DNA of 64,000 nucleotides from Halichondria panicea (GCF_963675165.1 NC_087393.1:3911502-3975501), one strand, 5' to 3'; counted from the first letter of the stretch, positions 21,152 to 32,340 are shown. A program made the numbers and translations. Notes: generated from the letters alone by a model not told the origin.

Positions 21152-24100
21152 TTAGTTGGAATCTCTACTTGATCTTGGATCGCTGCTTTCTTCACGTGAA
21201 TCAGGTCTTGGAACATGATCATCTTCAGAATTGAGCTCTCTGTCTTGTACATCTAGCTCTCTCTCCCAGTTATAATCCTCGTCGAGCTGTCTCTCTCCAT
21301 TGAAATCATTGTTCATTTCTCGATCCTGAAGGTCTTCTTGGAGCAGCCTTACGTATTGTATCCTGCCTCTGTTCCAATATCCAACAGCTGCTCTCCAACA
21401 CCGAGTCCCCAGGATTCTTCCCACACAGTGAGCGAGCAGACCGGTCTCTTTCAGACGTTTGTACACATGGTAGGAGAGAATGAACAGGAATGTCACAAAG
21501 GCTACGCCTAGTGAAGTGTAGGTGGCAGTGATTTGTGTATAATTTCCTTTTCCACTAAATTCAGGTTGTTTTGTAGCTGAATCAAAGGAGAAAAATGACA
21601 AAATAGTTAGATTTGTGTAAAACGAAGCGTTGAGAATATTCAACCACAATTGCTTGTAGATTCCACCCAAAAAAACAATTATGCTTAAAATGAGGATGCA
21701 TATTACTGTCAATGCTACCCCATAGTGTTTGTACTCGTTGTTCTTGGAGGTCAGAGCAAACCAAATACTACTAATCATTCTAAATAAGAGTAACAGTCCA
21801 GTCCAGAATCGGTAGCGATGCTTGATCACATGAGGGCTAGTGTAAGCGTCAAAAAATGGCTTTAATTTGGCCACCCATCTCAGTCCCCTCACATGAGAAT
21901 ATCTTTGCAATGGTTGAATAAAGAGGAGCATTAAAGTGTACAGAACAGTAGCTATTCCAAACAAACCACCAATCACCACCAGAGCCAAGTGCTTCCCTCG
22001 CCAACACAGTACATTACCGTCGGGTAACCAGTGTTGCTTACTGGTATTGTTAGGATAATATATCGTTGAGCAGGAAAACACAGCCACTTCAGCTTGAAGA
22101 ATTGTGGTGTAGGAAAGTAGTATGATTGTAGCCAACACTTTCACAGCATTCTTACCAACAAATCGAGTAATCCCACTGGATTTTGAGCTAATAAGAATCA
22201 ATAGTCCTAATCCTGTCCAAACAAATAGAGGGACAAGCAAATTCAAGACAACTTGTCCAAAAACATCAAAACCATTGTAAAAGCATACACTCATGCCTAT
22301 ATTCAAGTTGAACCAAGCCACCAAGCTGGATAAGGCATAAGACCAATGCAAAGGATGTAAAAACAATTCCTCACTAACATGAAACATACTAGTATAGAAT
22401 AAGAATCCATTTATTGTTCCGTCTGTGATAGTCACATTACACCAAAGCATGAAGAGCAGAGCTAGAACTGCAATCACTAGAGAGCCTAGCAGAAGGAGAA
22501 GCCGGTATATAATGCTGTGGTCTGAACACTGGACACACTTGGTTGAACTTATGGCCGAGCTGTATGGCTTCTTACACGCTCCGCACAAAATGCCGTGTCT
22601 GTGTTCGCGACATTGCTGATCAAAAAGTCGATCCTGATTGAATGTTTCTGAATGACTGATGTTTATAGATGTTACATTATAGTCACAATAGAGCTGGGGA
22701 CAGTATAAAAACTTTATGAAACCATTTCCAATTTTGGAGTCAGTATCAGTATCATTATGGTAACCTATCCATGTTAAGCCTGGTTTTCGAATAGTTTGGT
22801 CACTAGCATTATAAGTACTGTCTCCAGCAGACCAATAACAAAAGCCAGTTGTTTTATTTAATATAGTTCCCAATGGACAGTTTCGGTATTTTATGTTTAT
22901 CCATCGTAAATATTTTCCTCCTAGAGTCCCAGTATCAGATTCTATGAGAATAACTACTTTATCTTCTCCTGTAATATTTTGTCCTGATAGCACTTTCAGT
23001 GTTAATGTGGTGCATTTAGCTTTGATAGTACGGTGGTAAGGTTTCCCTCTTGAGACGCTGGTCATGATAATAGTAGCTGGAACTGGATGGTTAAATTGTC
23101 CCACAGCAACTAGAGACACTGTAAATGTTTGACCGGGATACATGGTTTTATCAACAAATTGAGTTCCACAAATCTTTGAATTGTTCTCACAAAAGCAAAT
23201 ATGTTTAGGAAAAGAAGTCACATAGGATTGATCGAATGTATTGTTCCAATGCCACAACGATTCATCGAAGATCTTGTTGTACATGTAGTCATTTGTACTG
23301 TTCTTGATAAATGTTGTATAGCATTGATCCATAAACCCTCCGAATATCTGACTTCCAGCGTACCCAGCTGTGTTGTTAATCATTACCACGTGAATAGTGT
23401 CCAATATTGAGATCTTTTGAGCTGTAGTTAACGAATTATTGTCATTGTACACTTGGTAAAAACACAGTGGCTTAGATTGTAAACACTGATCTTCTGCGTA
23501 TATGCCTCCTCCAGATAAAGTAGCATTGTTATTTTCAAATGTCAATGTGGTATTTGAGGTGAACAAAATGTACGAACTCTGGCAGAGAACTAGGCCCCCA
23601 CCGTCAAGGCCTGTATTATTTGTTATGGTCACATTGCCACTAAACACTATAATAGAATTGAAAGCAGAAATGGCCGTTATGCTGTTGTTTACAAAGCTAG
23701 AGTCACTGATAAATGTTTCTCTTTTCTGTTTACTAATGTAAACAGTTGCTCCTCCTGCAATTAAATCTTGAGTATTAGCTCTGTGAGTCATCACTAGCTT
23801 GTTATTACTGAAGCTACACCTTGTGATATTCACTTTATAGTGTGGAAAAGAAGATACTTTTACCCCATTAATTTGATAGTTGTATATGTTGATTGCCACT
23901 CCACTATCAGCATTAGAAGCATTTAGTATGTTGTTTGTGAAGTTACAATTTTCAATTTCAATGGATAAATTGGGACAAGACTCCTCCGATTTAGTTTCAT
24001 GAAACAGTAAATACATTGCACCTCCTCTTAGTTGACCTATGTTGCTATTGAAAATGGTTTTTCTGAACATAATAGCATTTGTGTTTTCACACCGCTCGTG

Positions 24101-25092
24101 TCTGTACTTCCCCTTATTTGTTGTTGGTGTTTTAGCAACAATGTAAGCACCCCCTCCCAAAAGAGCATTCCCGTTTTCAATTCTGCTATTTTCCACCAGT
24201 ATGCTATTGCTAATGTAGTCTATGTCACTTTCGAATAGGATATAAAGGTTGCCTCCTTTACTTGAGTAGCTATGTGCTTCATTAGAACATAATGTTACGT
24301 TAGTCAGGACAATGCTAATGTTTGTACAGGATAGTAACACCAAAATTCCGGTAGCTCTGATTTGTGATAGAATATTAAAACTTTCTTTTCGAGGAAATAA
24401 ACTTGCATTTCCATTCAAAAAGTTTGAACTACTAATGTTTAGAACTTGTATGTTTTCTCGGGTGTGTTCCAGTGGACAGTCTTCGTACTTTAACCTCCGA
24501 CATACCTGTCGTTGTGATCATCCCTACCAGTGTTGTTCACCAGTAGGCAGTCTTTCATTGTCGAGTATCTATACAGTCCCTCAGCAGCTATCCCGTATCC
24601 ATTACTGTCTCGAATGGTTATCGATTGCATTGTTAGAGCAGTCACATCTTTAAGAGCAACTGCCGCTTGAATGGAGATTAAACTAAAATGGCTAAAAAAA
24701 CTTTTGTCTGATATTTTTTGTCCACATGATGAGATGGTAAGGTTTCCAATAATGAGAGTATCTATGTTCTGAAAAATAAATCCCGCTGCTACAGTACAAC
24801 GAATGTTAGCTGTTTTTTCTGCTGCACTGAATAATGTGATGCTCACAAGATTGGCTATTTGAAAGCTTAAACTCAGAGTGTGCAATCCTGGCATGAAAAT
24901 GAACTGTGTATTGTTCAAATGACTTACATTTGCATATTGGTTCAATGTCTTGCATGGTTGCCTTGGGCATGTCGTGTTTGATCCATTGTCTGGTCTGACG
25001 TACAAAATACTGTCCCAGTCTTGTCTGAAGTCTGTGAAACAGTCTCCTTGGTGTGTTATAGCCAACACAACAGCAAATAGTAGCAATTGCAT
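21152..25092 (-). pseudogene. Beta-helix + multi-TM receptor, gene B1 (one frameshift)
   Basis: Paralogue of gene A: the signal peptide and first 200 residues are read from 25092 to 24490, and 1088 further residues from 24418 to 21152. About ten bases present in B2 ('acaaaattac') are missing near 24490, which brings in a stop after residue 200. Downstream the frame is open through the GGA/FxxN repeats, the Cys-rich module (CGACKKPYSSAISSTKC), all membrane helices and the acidic tail. The membrane half is nearly identical to A1. The ectodomain before about residue 450 is strongly diverged, apart from a conserved block (AAVALKDVTALTMQSITIRD). A 1088-aa product starting at 24418 would lack a signal peptide. 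It is likely a young pseudogene; an assembly error cannot be excluded. Confidence 0.8.
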
Positions 25093-25150
25093 TTTACATA
25101 ACCAGTGAAGTTATCAACTAAGTTTATGGTAGATCTACACACTTTCACTG

Positions 25151-25158
25151 CCTTTATA
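25151..25158 (-). promoter_or_regulatory. TATA box of gene B1
   Basis: ATATAAAGGCAG on the minus strand about 60 bp upstream of the B1 start; same element as in the A genes. Confidence 0.55.
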
Positions 25159-25159
25159 T

Positions 25160-25822
25160 TTTTGTTTCCTAAATGTTAGTTCTGAGCCCCCATATAATTG
25201 TTCTTCGCTTGCTGTTATTTTCTTGTTTATTATAATTTGCAAATAATATTATATGATTATTATTTCGGCTTACTTTCGTCAGTGCGTGTTTGTACAACCA
25301 GCATGTACTTGAGAACTGGCAGTAATAACATGCATAAACACATGCACATTATTTAATTTCATGTGTTGGTAGTTGGTATTACCATGCAGGATGTACAGTA
25401 TTATCAGTCTTCTGTTTAGTATAGTAAATCTAGTATAACACTGTAGTACGTTATATGCATGGTTTGTGTTATTATAATTGCATGGTATGTAGCTTATACT
25501 TTCTGTGGAGCAACGCCTCCTCAGCGGTAAGTCAAAACCCAAGAGTGGCTAGAAGCCTATATATAGAAGCTGTTAGTTTTTGTCGCATTGCAACTGCAGA
25601 GTATAGTTACGGCTGGAATAGACACACCCACACACACATACGCACGCAGTCAGCTTAATCGTATTCCTCGAGGAATAACAAGTATGCACTTTGCAATATT
25701 GTTGCAATTTACATTATGTATATACTTGCAAGTACATTTTGTTTTCTATTTCTATTTCTATAATGCAGTACTTGACACAAATGTGTCTACACTCTCTAGA
25801 TATAGCTACAATGTATCTTTAG
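25160..25822. other. Spacer between B1 and the next unit's relic
   Basis: AT-rich, no gene seen; contains blocks shared with the flanks of other units ('ctttctgtggagcaacgcct'). Confidence 0.4.
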
Positions 25823-26430
25823 TTTCTCAGTTGGTATCTTCACTTGATCTTGGCTCACTGTTTTCTCCTCGTGAATTAGATCTTGTGGACATGATTATCT
25901 TCAGAATGCTCTCTCTCTTGTACATCTATACACGTGGTAGGAGATAATGAAAAGAAATGTCAAAGGCTGTGACTATAGTGAAGTGTAGGTGGCAGTGAAT
26001 TGTGTATTATTGCCTTGTCCACTAAATTCAGGTTGTTTTGTAGTTGAACGGAAAGAGAAAAATGACAAAATGGTTAACTATAATTATATAGATTTGTGTA
26101 AAACAAAGCATTAAGAATATTCAACCACAGTTTTGGTATAGATTCCCACAAGAAAGTAAAAATTAGGATGCATTACTGTCAATGCTACCCCATAGTATTT
26201 GTACTCATTATTCTTGGAGGTCATAGCAAACCAAATCATTCTAAATAAGAGTATACAGTCCAGTCCAGAATCGATAGTGATGTTTAATCAAATGTGGGCT
26301 AGTGTAAGCGTAAAAAATGGCTTTAGTTTGCCACTCATCTTCATCCTCTCACATGAAAATATTTGTAGCGCGCGGTTGAATAAAAGGGAGCGTTAAAGTG
26401 TACAGAGCATTGAAGTACATGTATATTATT
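25823..26430 (-). pseudogene. 3' relic of a beta-helix 7TM receptor gene (units 1/2 junction)
   Basis: Starts with a decayed acidic-tail end ('tcttcacttgatcttggctc' as in gene A) that jumps directly to the last-helix region, so an internal segment of about 200 bp is deleted. The rest matches 1-482 and is broken in all frames. The proposed unit boundary at 25949 lies inside this relic. Confidence 0.75.
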
Positions 26431-27006
26431 ATGCGCATTCCTAACACGTTGGTAAAGTTATTTTTGTGTGTGATCTCTACCTTCATTTCCTCGCCAAATT
26501 TACACCCTATATACATGTATACGGTCAAGAGCAGATGAGGGGATGGAGCGTCTTCCTGGTCTTAATCTGAATAGTATTGCGGTCCTTTTTTGCGGATTCA
26601 CTAACATCTTAACCACACTCCTTGTTTGTAATGTGTTAAGTGCTCTGTACATGTGTGACTGATAACATGTTTGATCTAATAATGGTACCTGCAATACAGA
26701 GGATTTCAAGTTGGTTGGCAGAAGTTAAAACTTGAAGTGCAATCAACCAGGACCACTAGTGAAGTCATGTTTGTACAGCGTCTTTGTTTGACAATGTGGA
26801 CTTTTAGGCACAATAATATTATAGTTTGGCATATCTTTCAATATAATTATTAGTCATTGTCAAGTATATGCACTTTGCAATGTTGTTGCAATGTGTATCA
26901 TTTACATTATGAAATGTTTATACTAGTAAGTACTTTCTGTTTTTTATGTCTAATGCAGTATTTCACACAAGTGTGTATGGATAGCTACAATGTATCTAAA
27001 TAAACT
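26431..27006. other. Spacer, no gene recognised
   Basis: Equivalent of 483-1042, with a small indel ('caatgtgtatca' near 26888) shared with unit 3 but not unit 1. Confidence 0.4.
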
Positions 27007-27901
27007 TTAATTGGTTTCTTCACTTGATCTTGGCTCGCAGCTTTCTTCTTGTGAATCAGGTTTTGGAACATGATCATCTTCAGAATTGAGCTCTCTGTCT
27101 TGTACATCTAGCTCTCTCTCCCAGTTATAATTCTCGTCGAGCTGTCTTTCGCCATTGAAATCATTGTTCATTTCTTGAACCTGAGGGTCTTCTTGGGGCA
27201 GCCTTACGTATTGTATCCTGCCTCTGTTCCAGTGTTCGACAGCTGCTCTCCAACATCGAGTCCCCTGAATACTTCCCACACAGCGAGCGAGCAGACTGGT
27301 CTCTTTCAGACGTTTGTACACATGGTAGGCGAGAATGAACAGAAACGTCACAAAGGCTATGACTAGTGAAGTGTAAGTGGCAGTGATTTGTGTTTCGTTG
27401 CCTCTTCCACTAAATTCAGGTTGTCTTGTAGCCGAATAAAATGAAAAAAATGACAAAATGGTTAGATTTGTGTAAAACGAAGCATTAAGAATATTCAACC
27501 ACTGTTGTTTGTAGATTCCTCCAAGAAAAACAATAATACTCAAAATAAGGATGCATATTACTGTCAATGCTACCCCATAGTCCTTGTACTCGTTGTTCTT
27601 TGAGGTAACAGCAAACCAAATACTACTAATCATTCTAAATAAGAGTAACAGCCCAGTCCAGAATCGATAGCGATGCTTGATCACATGAGGGCTAGTGTAA
27701 GCGTCAAAAATGGCTTTAGTTTAGCCACCCATCTCAGTCCCCTCACATGAGAATATCTTTGCAATGGTTGAATAAAGGAGCATTATAGTATACAGAACAG
27801 TAGCTATTCCAAACAAAACACCAATCACCACCAGAGCTAGGTGCTTCCCTTGCCAACACAATACATTACCGTCGGGTAACCAGTGTTGCTTACTGGTATT
27901 G

Positions 27902-27906
27902 TTAGG
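27902..27906. repeat. Target site duplication, left (TTAGG)
   Basis: TTAGG occurs once in the empty site of A1 (about 1941-1945) and on both sides of the element here (27902-27906 and 32341-32345). Confidence 0.95.
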
Positions 27907-28127
27907 TGTAGTATCCACCGGAACTATCTAGAAGTAGCTGTAATGTATCTGTAATGATCTAGAACAATCTAGCTAGAATTGGAACTGTACTTTGTACTTA
28001 GTGGAAACTTCTAGAAGTTACTTTAGCTTTGTATATATAAGAAGGTTCTGTACTGTGCTCGGTGTGTTCTATTCTACCCCAAGAATATTTATCTATGTCA
28101 AAGTGAAGACAATTAATAGATACAACA
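27907..28127 (+). repeat. 5' LTR
   Basis: 221 bp, TGTAGTATCC...GATACAACA. A TATA box (TATATATAAG) at about 28032-28041 probably serves as the element's promoter. Inverted TTCTAGAA-type motifs occur upstream of it. Confidence 0.93.
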
Positions 28128-28141
28128 ATTGGCGACGAGGA
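28128..28141 (+). promoter_or_regulatory. Primer-binding-site region
   Basis: ATTGGCGACGAGG directly follows the 5' LTR, the position of the minus-strand primer site; the priming tRNA is not assigned. Confidence 0.6.
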
Positions 28142-28166
28142 TTAACTCAGAAGACAAGAAGAAGCT

Positions 28167-29495
28167 ATGGCTACCCAGCATGGCGCTTTTGGAGAATTCT
28201 GTCCAGACAAAGAAGACTGGATATCCTACACTGAAAGACTAGAGCAGTATTTTCAGGCGAATGATGTCGACGCTGCAGAGAAGCAGAGGGCTATATTACT
28301 GAGTGTATGTGGAGCATCAACGTATCAACTGATCAGAGACTTAGTGGCTCCAGAACGGCCAAGCACCAAGACTTTCCAAGAGGTAGTACAACTCGTGAAA
28401 GAACACCACCAGCCTCCACCATCGTTCATCGTGCAGCGATACAATTTTAATATGCGAAGCCAGAAAGAAGGAGAGACAATTTCAGCATTCATGGCCAGCC
28501 TGAGAAGACTCTCTGAGCACTGCAAATACGAAGCTATTCTGGATGACATGCTTAGAGATAGACTCGTTTGTGGAGTCAGAGATAGGAGGATTCAACAGCG
28601 TTTACTCTCAGAAACAAATCTCACCCTTCAAAAAGCTATGGAATTAGCATTAGCGGCAGAGGCAGCAACTCGCAACTCTCAAGAACTCCAAGCAAGCAAG
28701 ACACAGAACACTGAAGCTCTACACAAAGTCCAGCACTCTAAAACAAGTCAAAAGGAAAGCAAGAGCAAAACGTTTGGACCTTGCTACCGCTGTGGAGGAA
28801 ACCATGCCCAAAGGGATTGTCGATTCCGAGAAGCTGAGTGTCGTGAATGCAAGAAGAAAGGACACATCGCTCGAGTATGTCGCTCTAAGACAAAAAGCAA
28901 GTCAACTCATAGAGTCAGTCAGGAACAAAGTGAGTCAGAAGGAACTGAAGATGAAATTCTACTCCTACATTGTACAAGAACGAACACTACTGAGCCGATC
29001 ACTGTTACCGTGAAAGCAAATCAAGCTGACCTTGAAATGGAAGTGGACACCGGAGCTTCAGCTTCCATCATCAGTGAAGCTACTTACAAGAAACTCTGGC
29101 GAGGTCGTTTACCTCCACTGAAGAATACAAATGTCAAGTTACGTACTTACTCGGGAGAAATCATCAAGGTACAGGGAACCACGACGATTGAAGTGGTTTA
29201 CGAGAGTCAAAAGGAGCAGCTTCCTCTTCTAGTAGTCGTTGGAAATGGTCCAAGTCTACTTGGAAAAGACTGGATGAAAAAAATCCGCCTAAACTGGAAC
29301 AAGTTAGTGCACAAAGTGGAAGAGGAACACACACTGAAAGCTGTTATTGCGAAACATCCCAATGTTTTCAAGGAAGGACTTGGACTAGTCAAAAGTTATT
29401 CAGCAAAGATTCATGTTGACCCTGCCTCATCACCGAGATTCTGCAAGGCAAGGCCTGTAGCCTATGCTCTGAGGGAAAGGTCAATGCCGAACTAG
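28167..29495 (+). CDS. Retrotransposon Gag-protease (and start of RT)
   Basis: 442-aa frame. An N-terminal capsid-like helical region is followed by two zinc knuckles at about residues 206-238 (CYRCGGNHAQRDC, with three rather than four residues before His, and CRECKKKGHIARVC, canonical). A retroviral-type aspartic protease has the active site VDTGAS at about 293. The frame runs on past the protease into the first residues of reverse transcriptase (ARPVAYALRE) and then stops early, because the sequence has one base fewer than expected for the family near 29477. Gag, protease and RT were thus probably one continuous frame in the active parent. Confidence 0.9.
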   Translation: MATQHGAFGEFCPDKEDWISYTERLEQYFQANDVDAAEKQRAILLSVCGASTYQLIRDLVAPERPSTKTFQEVVQLVKEHHQPPPSFIVQRYNFNMRSQKEGETISAFMASLRRLSEHCKYEAILDDMLRDRLVCGVRDRRIQQRLLSETNLTLQKAMELALAAEAATRNSQELQASKTQNTEALHKVQHSKTSQKESKSKTFGPCYRCGGNHAQRDCRFREAECRECKKKGHIARVCRSKTKSKSTHRVSQEQSESEGTEDEILLLHCTRTNTTEPITVTVKANQADLEMEVDTGASASIISEATYKKLWRGRLPPLKNTNVKLRTYSGEIIKVQGTTTIEVVYESQKEQLPLLVVVGNGPSLLGKDWMKKIRLNWNKLVHKVEEEHTLKAVIAKHPNVFKEGLGLVKSYSAKIHVDPASSPRFCKARPVAYALRERSMPN

Positions 29496-29563
29496 ACCGA
29501 CTTCAGAATGAAGGCGTCATCGAGCCTGTAGAGTTTTCTGAATGGGCTGCACCCATTGTTTCT

Positions 29564-31501
29564 GTGATCAAGCCCAATGGATCTCTTCGTATATGCAGCG
29601 ACTACAAAGTGACAGTCAACTCTGCATCGAAGCTAGACAAGTACCCATTACCCAGGATTGAAGATCTATTCTCTCAGCTGGAAGGAGGTAAAACATACTC
29701 TAAACTCGACTTATCTAACGCTTTTCAGCAAGTCTCACTTGATACCGAGTCCAAGAAGTTCACAACTATCAACACGAGCAAAGGTCTTTTCCAGTATACT
29801 CGACTTCCGTTCGGTATTTCTTCAGCACCTTCCATATTCCAGAGAGTTATGGATGGAGTCTTGAGCGGTCTCGATGGAGTAGCAGCTTACATTGATGACA
29901 TTGTTGTCACCGGAAAAACAGAACAAGAGCATCTGCAAAACCTGGACAAGGTACTCACACGATTGGAACAAGCAGATCTCCGACTCAACCCTGCCAAATC
30001 AGCCTTTATGCTACCAAGTATTCAGTATTTGGGTAACGTCATCTCAGCTAAAGGCATACAACCTAGCCAAGAGAAGGTTCGAGCTCTACTTGAAGCACCA
30101 GCTCCCAACAATCTCCAACAATTGAGATCTTTCCTGGGCGCTATCAGTTATTATCGAAAGTTCTTATCCAATCTGTCCAGTAAGCTGGCACCACTGAACA
30201 AGCTCCTGCAGAAGGAAGTGAAGTGGACATGGGGAAAAGAACAGGAGTTAGCATTCAAGGAAGCTAAGCAGCAACTGACGTCTACGAATGTACTCACACA
30301 CTACAACCCCGAAAAGACCCTGTTGCTATCATGTGACGCCTCACCTTATGGGTTAGGAGCAGTTATTTCACACAGACTGGATGACGGAAGTGAGAAGCCA
30401 ATAGCTTTTGCCAGCAGATCATTGGCACCGGCTGAAAGAAAATATGCCCAATTGGACAAAGAAGCACTCTCAATTGTATTTGGAGTAAAGAAGTTCCAGC
30501 AGTATCTACAAGGTCGAAAATTCATCATTCTCTCTGATCACAAACCACTGCAACACCTACTCAGTGAAAACAAGCCGATACCGGTGTTGGCATCTGCCAG
30601 GATTAAGAGATGGGCTCTGATTCTCAGTGCGTACGATTACAAGATCGAATACCGACCAGGACAACAACATGGCAACGCAGATGTCCTAAGCCGCCTACCT
30701 CTTCCAGAGACAGTGAAAGAAGCGAGTCTGCCAGGAGAAACAGTTCTTTTAATGGAAACTCTTCATAGTGCACCAGTCGATTCCAAGAAAATCCGCTTCT
30801 GGACAGACCACGATCCAGTAATGTCTAAAGTCAGAAGATTAGTGTTGTCAGGATGGAAATTCTCAGATGACGAGAAGTTGCAACCCTACCAAAAATGTCA
30901 CAAGGAATTAAGTGTACAGGATTCTTGTGTGCTGCGGGGAGAAAGAGTTGTTGTTCCAGAAGAAGGCAGAAACAAGACCTTAGAAATTCTACACGATGGA
31001 CATCCAGGAATAACAAAGATGAAGCTACTAGCAAGAAGTGTCGTTTGGTGGCCAGGAATCGATTCGGATATCGAAAACAAGGTAAAAACGTGCGAGATGT
31101 GTGCACTTCACCAAAAGTCTCCTCCAATTGCCCCTTTACATCCTTGGGAATGGCCAAAGACGCCATGGACAAGACTACACATCGACTACGCTGGACCATT
31201 TATCGGGAAAATGTTTCTCGTAATTGTGGATGCTTACTCAAAATGGTTAGAAGTTATGCCTGTGTCGTCTGCCAACTCCACTCAGACAGTTACAGCACTT
31301 AGGCAAGTGTTCTCTACCCACGGGATACCCGAAGTCATAGTGTCTGATAATGGCACTCCATTTACAAGTTTCGAGTTCAAGACATTTACCAAGAGCAATG
31401 GAATTCGTCACTTAACATCTATCTGCACCATACCATCCATCAACCAATGGTCTTGCAGAAAGAGCAGTCCAGACTTTCAAGAGAGCAATGAAGAAAAGTA
31501 G
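29564..31501 (+). CDS. Retrotransposon Pol: reverse transcriptase, RNase H, integrase (5'-cut by frameshift)
   Basis: 645-aa open stretch in the -1 frame relative to Gag; the true RT start lies in the region just upstream (from about 29478). RT shows the LDLSNAFQQ and YIDDIVV (about residue 109) motifs. RNase H shows LSCDASPYGLG (about 253) and LSDHKPLQHLL. The integrase zinc finger (HPGITKMK...CEMCALH) is at about 480-520. The catalytic core shows LHIDYAGPF, DAYSKWLEVM and VSDNGTPF, the first two catalytic Asp. The frame is lost before the catalytic Glu because ATCT is duplicated at 31417-31424. It would act in cytoplasmic particles and the nucleus, but is inactive as it stands. Confidence 0.92.
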   Translation: MIKPNGSLRICSDYKVTVNSASKLDKYPLPRIEDLFSQLEGGKTYSKLDLSNAFQQVSLDTESKKFTTINTSKGLFQYTRLPFGISSAPSIFQRVMDGVLSGLDGVAAYIDDIVVTGKTEQEHLQNLDKVLTRLEQADLRLNPAKSAFMLPSIQYLGNVISAKGIQPSQEKVRALLEAPAPNNLQQLRSFLGAISYYRKFLSNLSSKLAPLNKLLQKEVKWTWGKEQELAFKEAKQQLTSTNVLTHYNPEKTLLLSCDASPYGLGAVISHRLDDGSEKPIAFASRSLAPAERKYAQLDKEALSIVFGVKKFQQYLQGRKFIILSDHKPLQHLLSENKPIPVLASARIKRWALILSAYDYKIEYRPGQQHGNADVLSRLPLPETVKEASLPGETVLLMETLHSAPVDSKKIRFWTDHDPVMSKVRRLVLSGWKFSDDEKLQPYQKCHKELSVQDSCVLRGERVVVPEEGRNKTLEILHDGHPGITKMKLLARSVVWWPGIDSDIENKVKTCEMCALHQKSPPIAPLHPWEWPKTPWTRLHIDYAGPFIGKMFLVIVDAYSKWLEVMPVSSANSTQTVTALRQVFSTHGIPEVIVSDNGTPFTSFEFKTFTKSNGIRHLTSICTIPSINQWSCRKSSPDFQESNEEK

Positions 31502-32108
31502 ATCTGGAGAGTTAAGTACCAAACTAGCTCGTTTTTTGTTTCATTATCGAACAACGCCTCATTCTACAACTGGCCAGACTCCAGCAGAACTACTCATGGG
31601 ACGTTCCCTCCGAACATGCTTGGACTTGTTAAGGCCAAACATCAGAGCTAAGGTAGAAAACAAACAGCTCTCGCAGAAGTCATCTCATGACGTCAGAGTG
31701 AAAGAACGCTCATTCTTCCCACAAGACAAAGTGTATGTTAGAGAAGCAGGTACCAATTCACCATGGACGCCTGGAGTGATTGTATCGAAACAAGGAAATC
31801 TTACGTACGGAGTGAGACTAGAAGACGAACGACTAGTTAGGAGACATGTGGATCATGTTCGAAGTCGCTCTTCATCCTCCGATGAACCGCAGCAAACTGA
31901 AGAAGAAATGCCCGATGAGATAGACATACCCTCATCACCAGCTCAGCCAGAAGAATCACAAAACCAAGAAGAACCAGCTCAACCAGAAGATTCACAAGAA
32001 GAAGAGCAACTTCAAGCTCAAGAGCCTCTCAGACGATCTACTAGAGGTCATAGACAACCGGAACGTTACGGATATTCAATTCCCACCACAGATGAACCTT
32101 CAATCTAA
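31488..32108 (+). CDS. Integrase C-terminal part in a third frame
   Basis: 206-aa open frame continuing integrase after the 4-bp duplication. It holds the end of the core (HYRTTPHSTTGQTPAELLMG), then a GPY/F-like module (WTPGVIV...YGVRLED...RRHVDHVR) and a Glu/Gln/Ser-rich, PEST-like tail. Coding sense also extends upstream to about 31425 without a start codon. There is no chromodomain. Confidence 0.88.
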   Translation: MKKSRSGELSTKLARFLFHYRTTPHSTTGQTPAELLMGRSLRTCLDLLRPNIRAKVENKQLSQKSSHDVRVKERSFFPQDKVYVREAGTNSPWTPGVIVSKQGNLTYGVRLEDERLVRRHVDHVRSRSSSSDEPQQTEEEMPDEIDIPSSPAQPEESQNQEEPAQPEDSQEEEQLQAQEPLRRSTRGHRQPERYGYSIPTTDEPSI

Positions 32109-32119
32109 GGGTGGAGGAA
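32107..32119 (+). promoter_or_regulatory. Polypurine tract
   Basis: AAGGGTGGAGGAA abuts the 3' LTR; expected plus-strand primer, with one T interruption. Confidence 0.7.
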
Positions 32120-32340
32120 TGTAGTATCCACCGGAACTATCTAGAAGTAGCTGTAATGTATCTGTAATGATCTAGAACAATCTAGCTAGAATTGGAACTG
32201 TACTTTGTACTTAGTGGAAACTTCTAGAAGTTACTTTAGCTTTGTATATATAAGAAGGTTCTGTACTGTGCTCGGTGTGTTCTATTCTACCCCAAGAATA
32301 TTTATCTATGTCAAAGTGAAGACAATTAATAGATACAACA
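32120..32340 (+). repeat. 3' LTR
   Basis: By eye identical to the 5' LTR and to the solo LTR at 55695-55915. On the minus strand it supplies the last 42 codons and stop of the truncated A2 frame. Confidence 0.93.

Larger units (their letters stand above)
1..25948. repeat. Tandem segmental duplication, unit 1
   Basis: Position 1 aligns with 25949 and with 53735, and the order relic, gene A, SRCR gene, gene B then repeats. Unit 1 has the empty LTR site in gene A. It also has a unit-specific block of about 7.3 kb (about 13440-20730) upstream of the SRCR start, with a Reeler gene and many MITEs. The unit may begin left of the window, because the relic gene at its left edge is cut by the window start. 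Confidence 0.92.
27907..32340 (+). mobile_element. Full-length Ty3/gypsy LTR retrotransposon, 4434 bp
   Basis: Two 221-bp LTRs (27907-28127 and 32120-32340) begin TG, end CA and appear identical. A 5-bp TTAGG duplication flanks the element. Order: gag with zinc knuckles, aspartic protease, reverse transcriptase, RNase H, integrase, which is the Ty3/gypsy order. There is no envelope or chromodomain; integrase ends with a GPY/F-like module. It lies antisense to gene A2. Two frame breaks (near 29477 and at 31417-31424) make this copy defective, although the LTRs show no divergence. Confidence 0.93.

Noticed and set aside
24489-24520. Intron explaining the B1 break (GTATGT donor)
   Set aside because: Gene A has uninterrupted coding sequence at the same place, and the missing 10 bp relative to B2 accounts for the shift. 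Kept only as a point to test.
24300-24653. Plus-strand ORFs inside genes A and B (repeated in every copy)
   Set aside because: They are shadows of the minus-strand receptor genes and carry no domain.
29470-29564. Programmed -1 frameshift between Gag and Pol
   Set aside because: The shift lies inside the start of RT, downstream of the protease, not at a Gag-Pro or Pro-Pol border. No slippery heptamer is evident and a simple one-base loss explains it.
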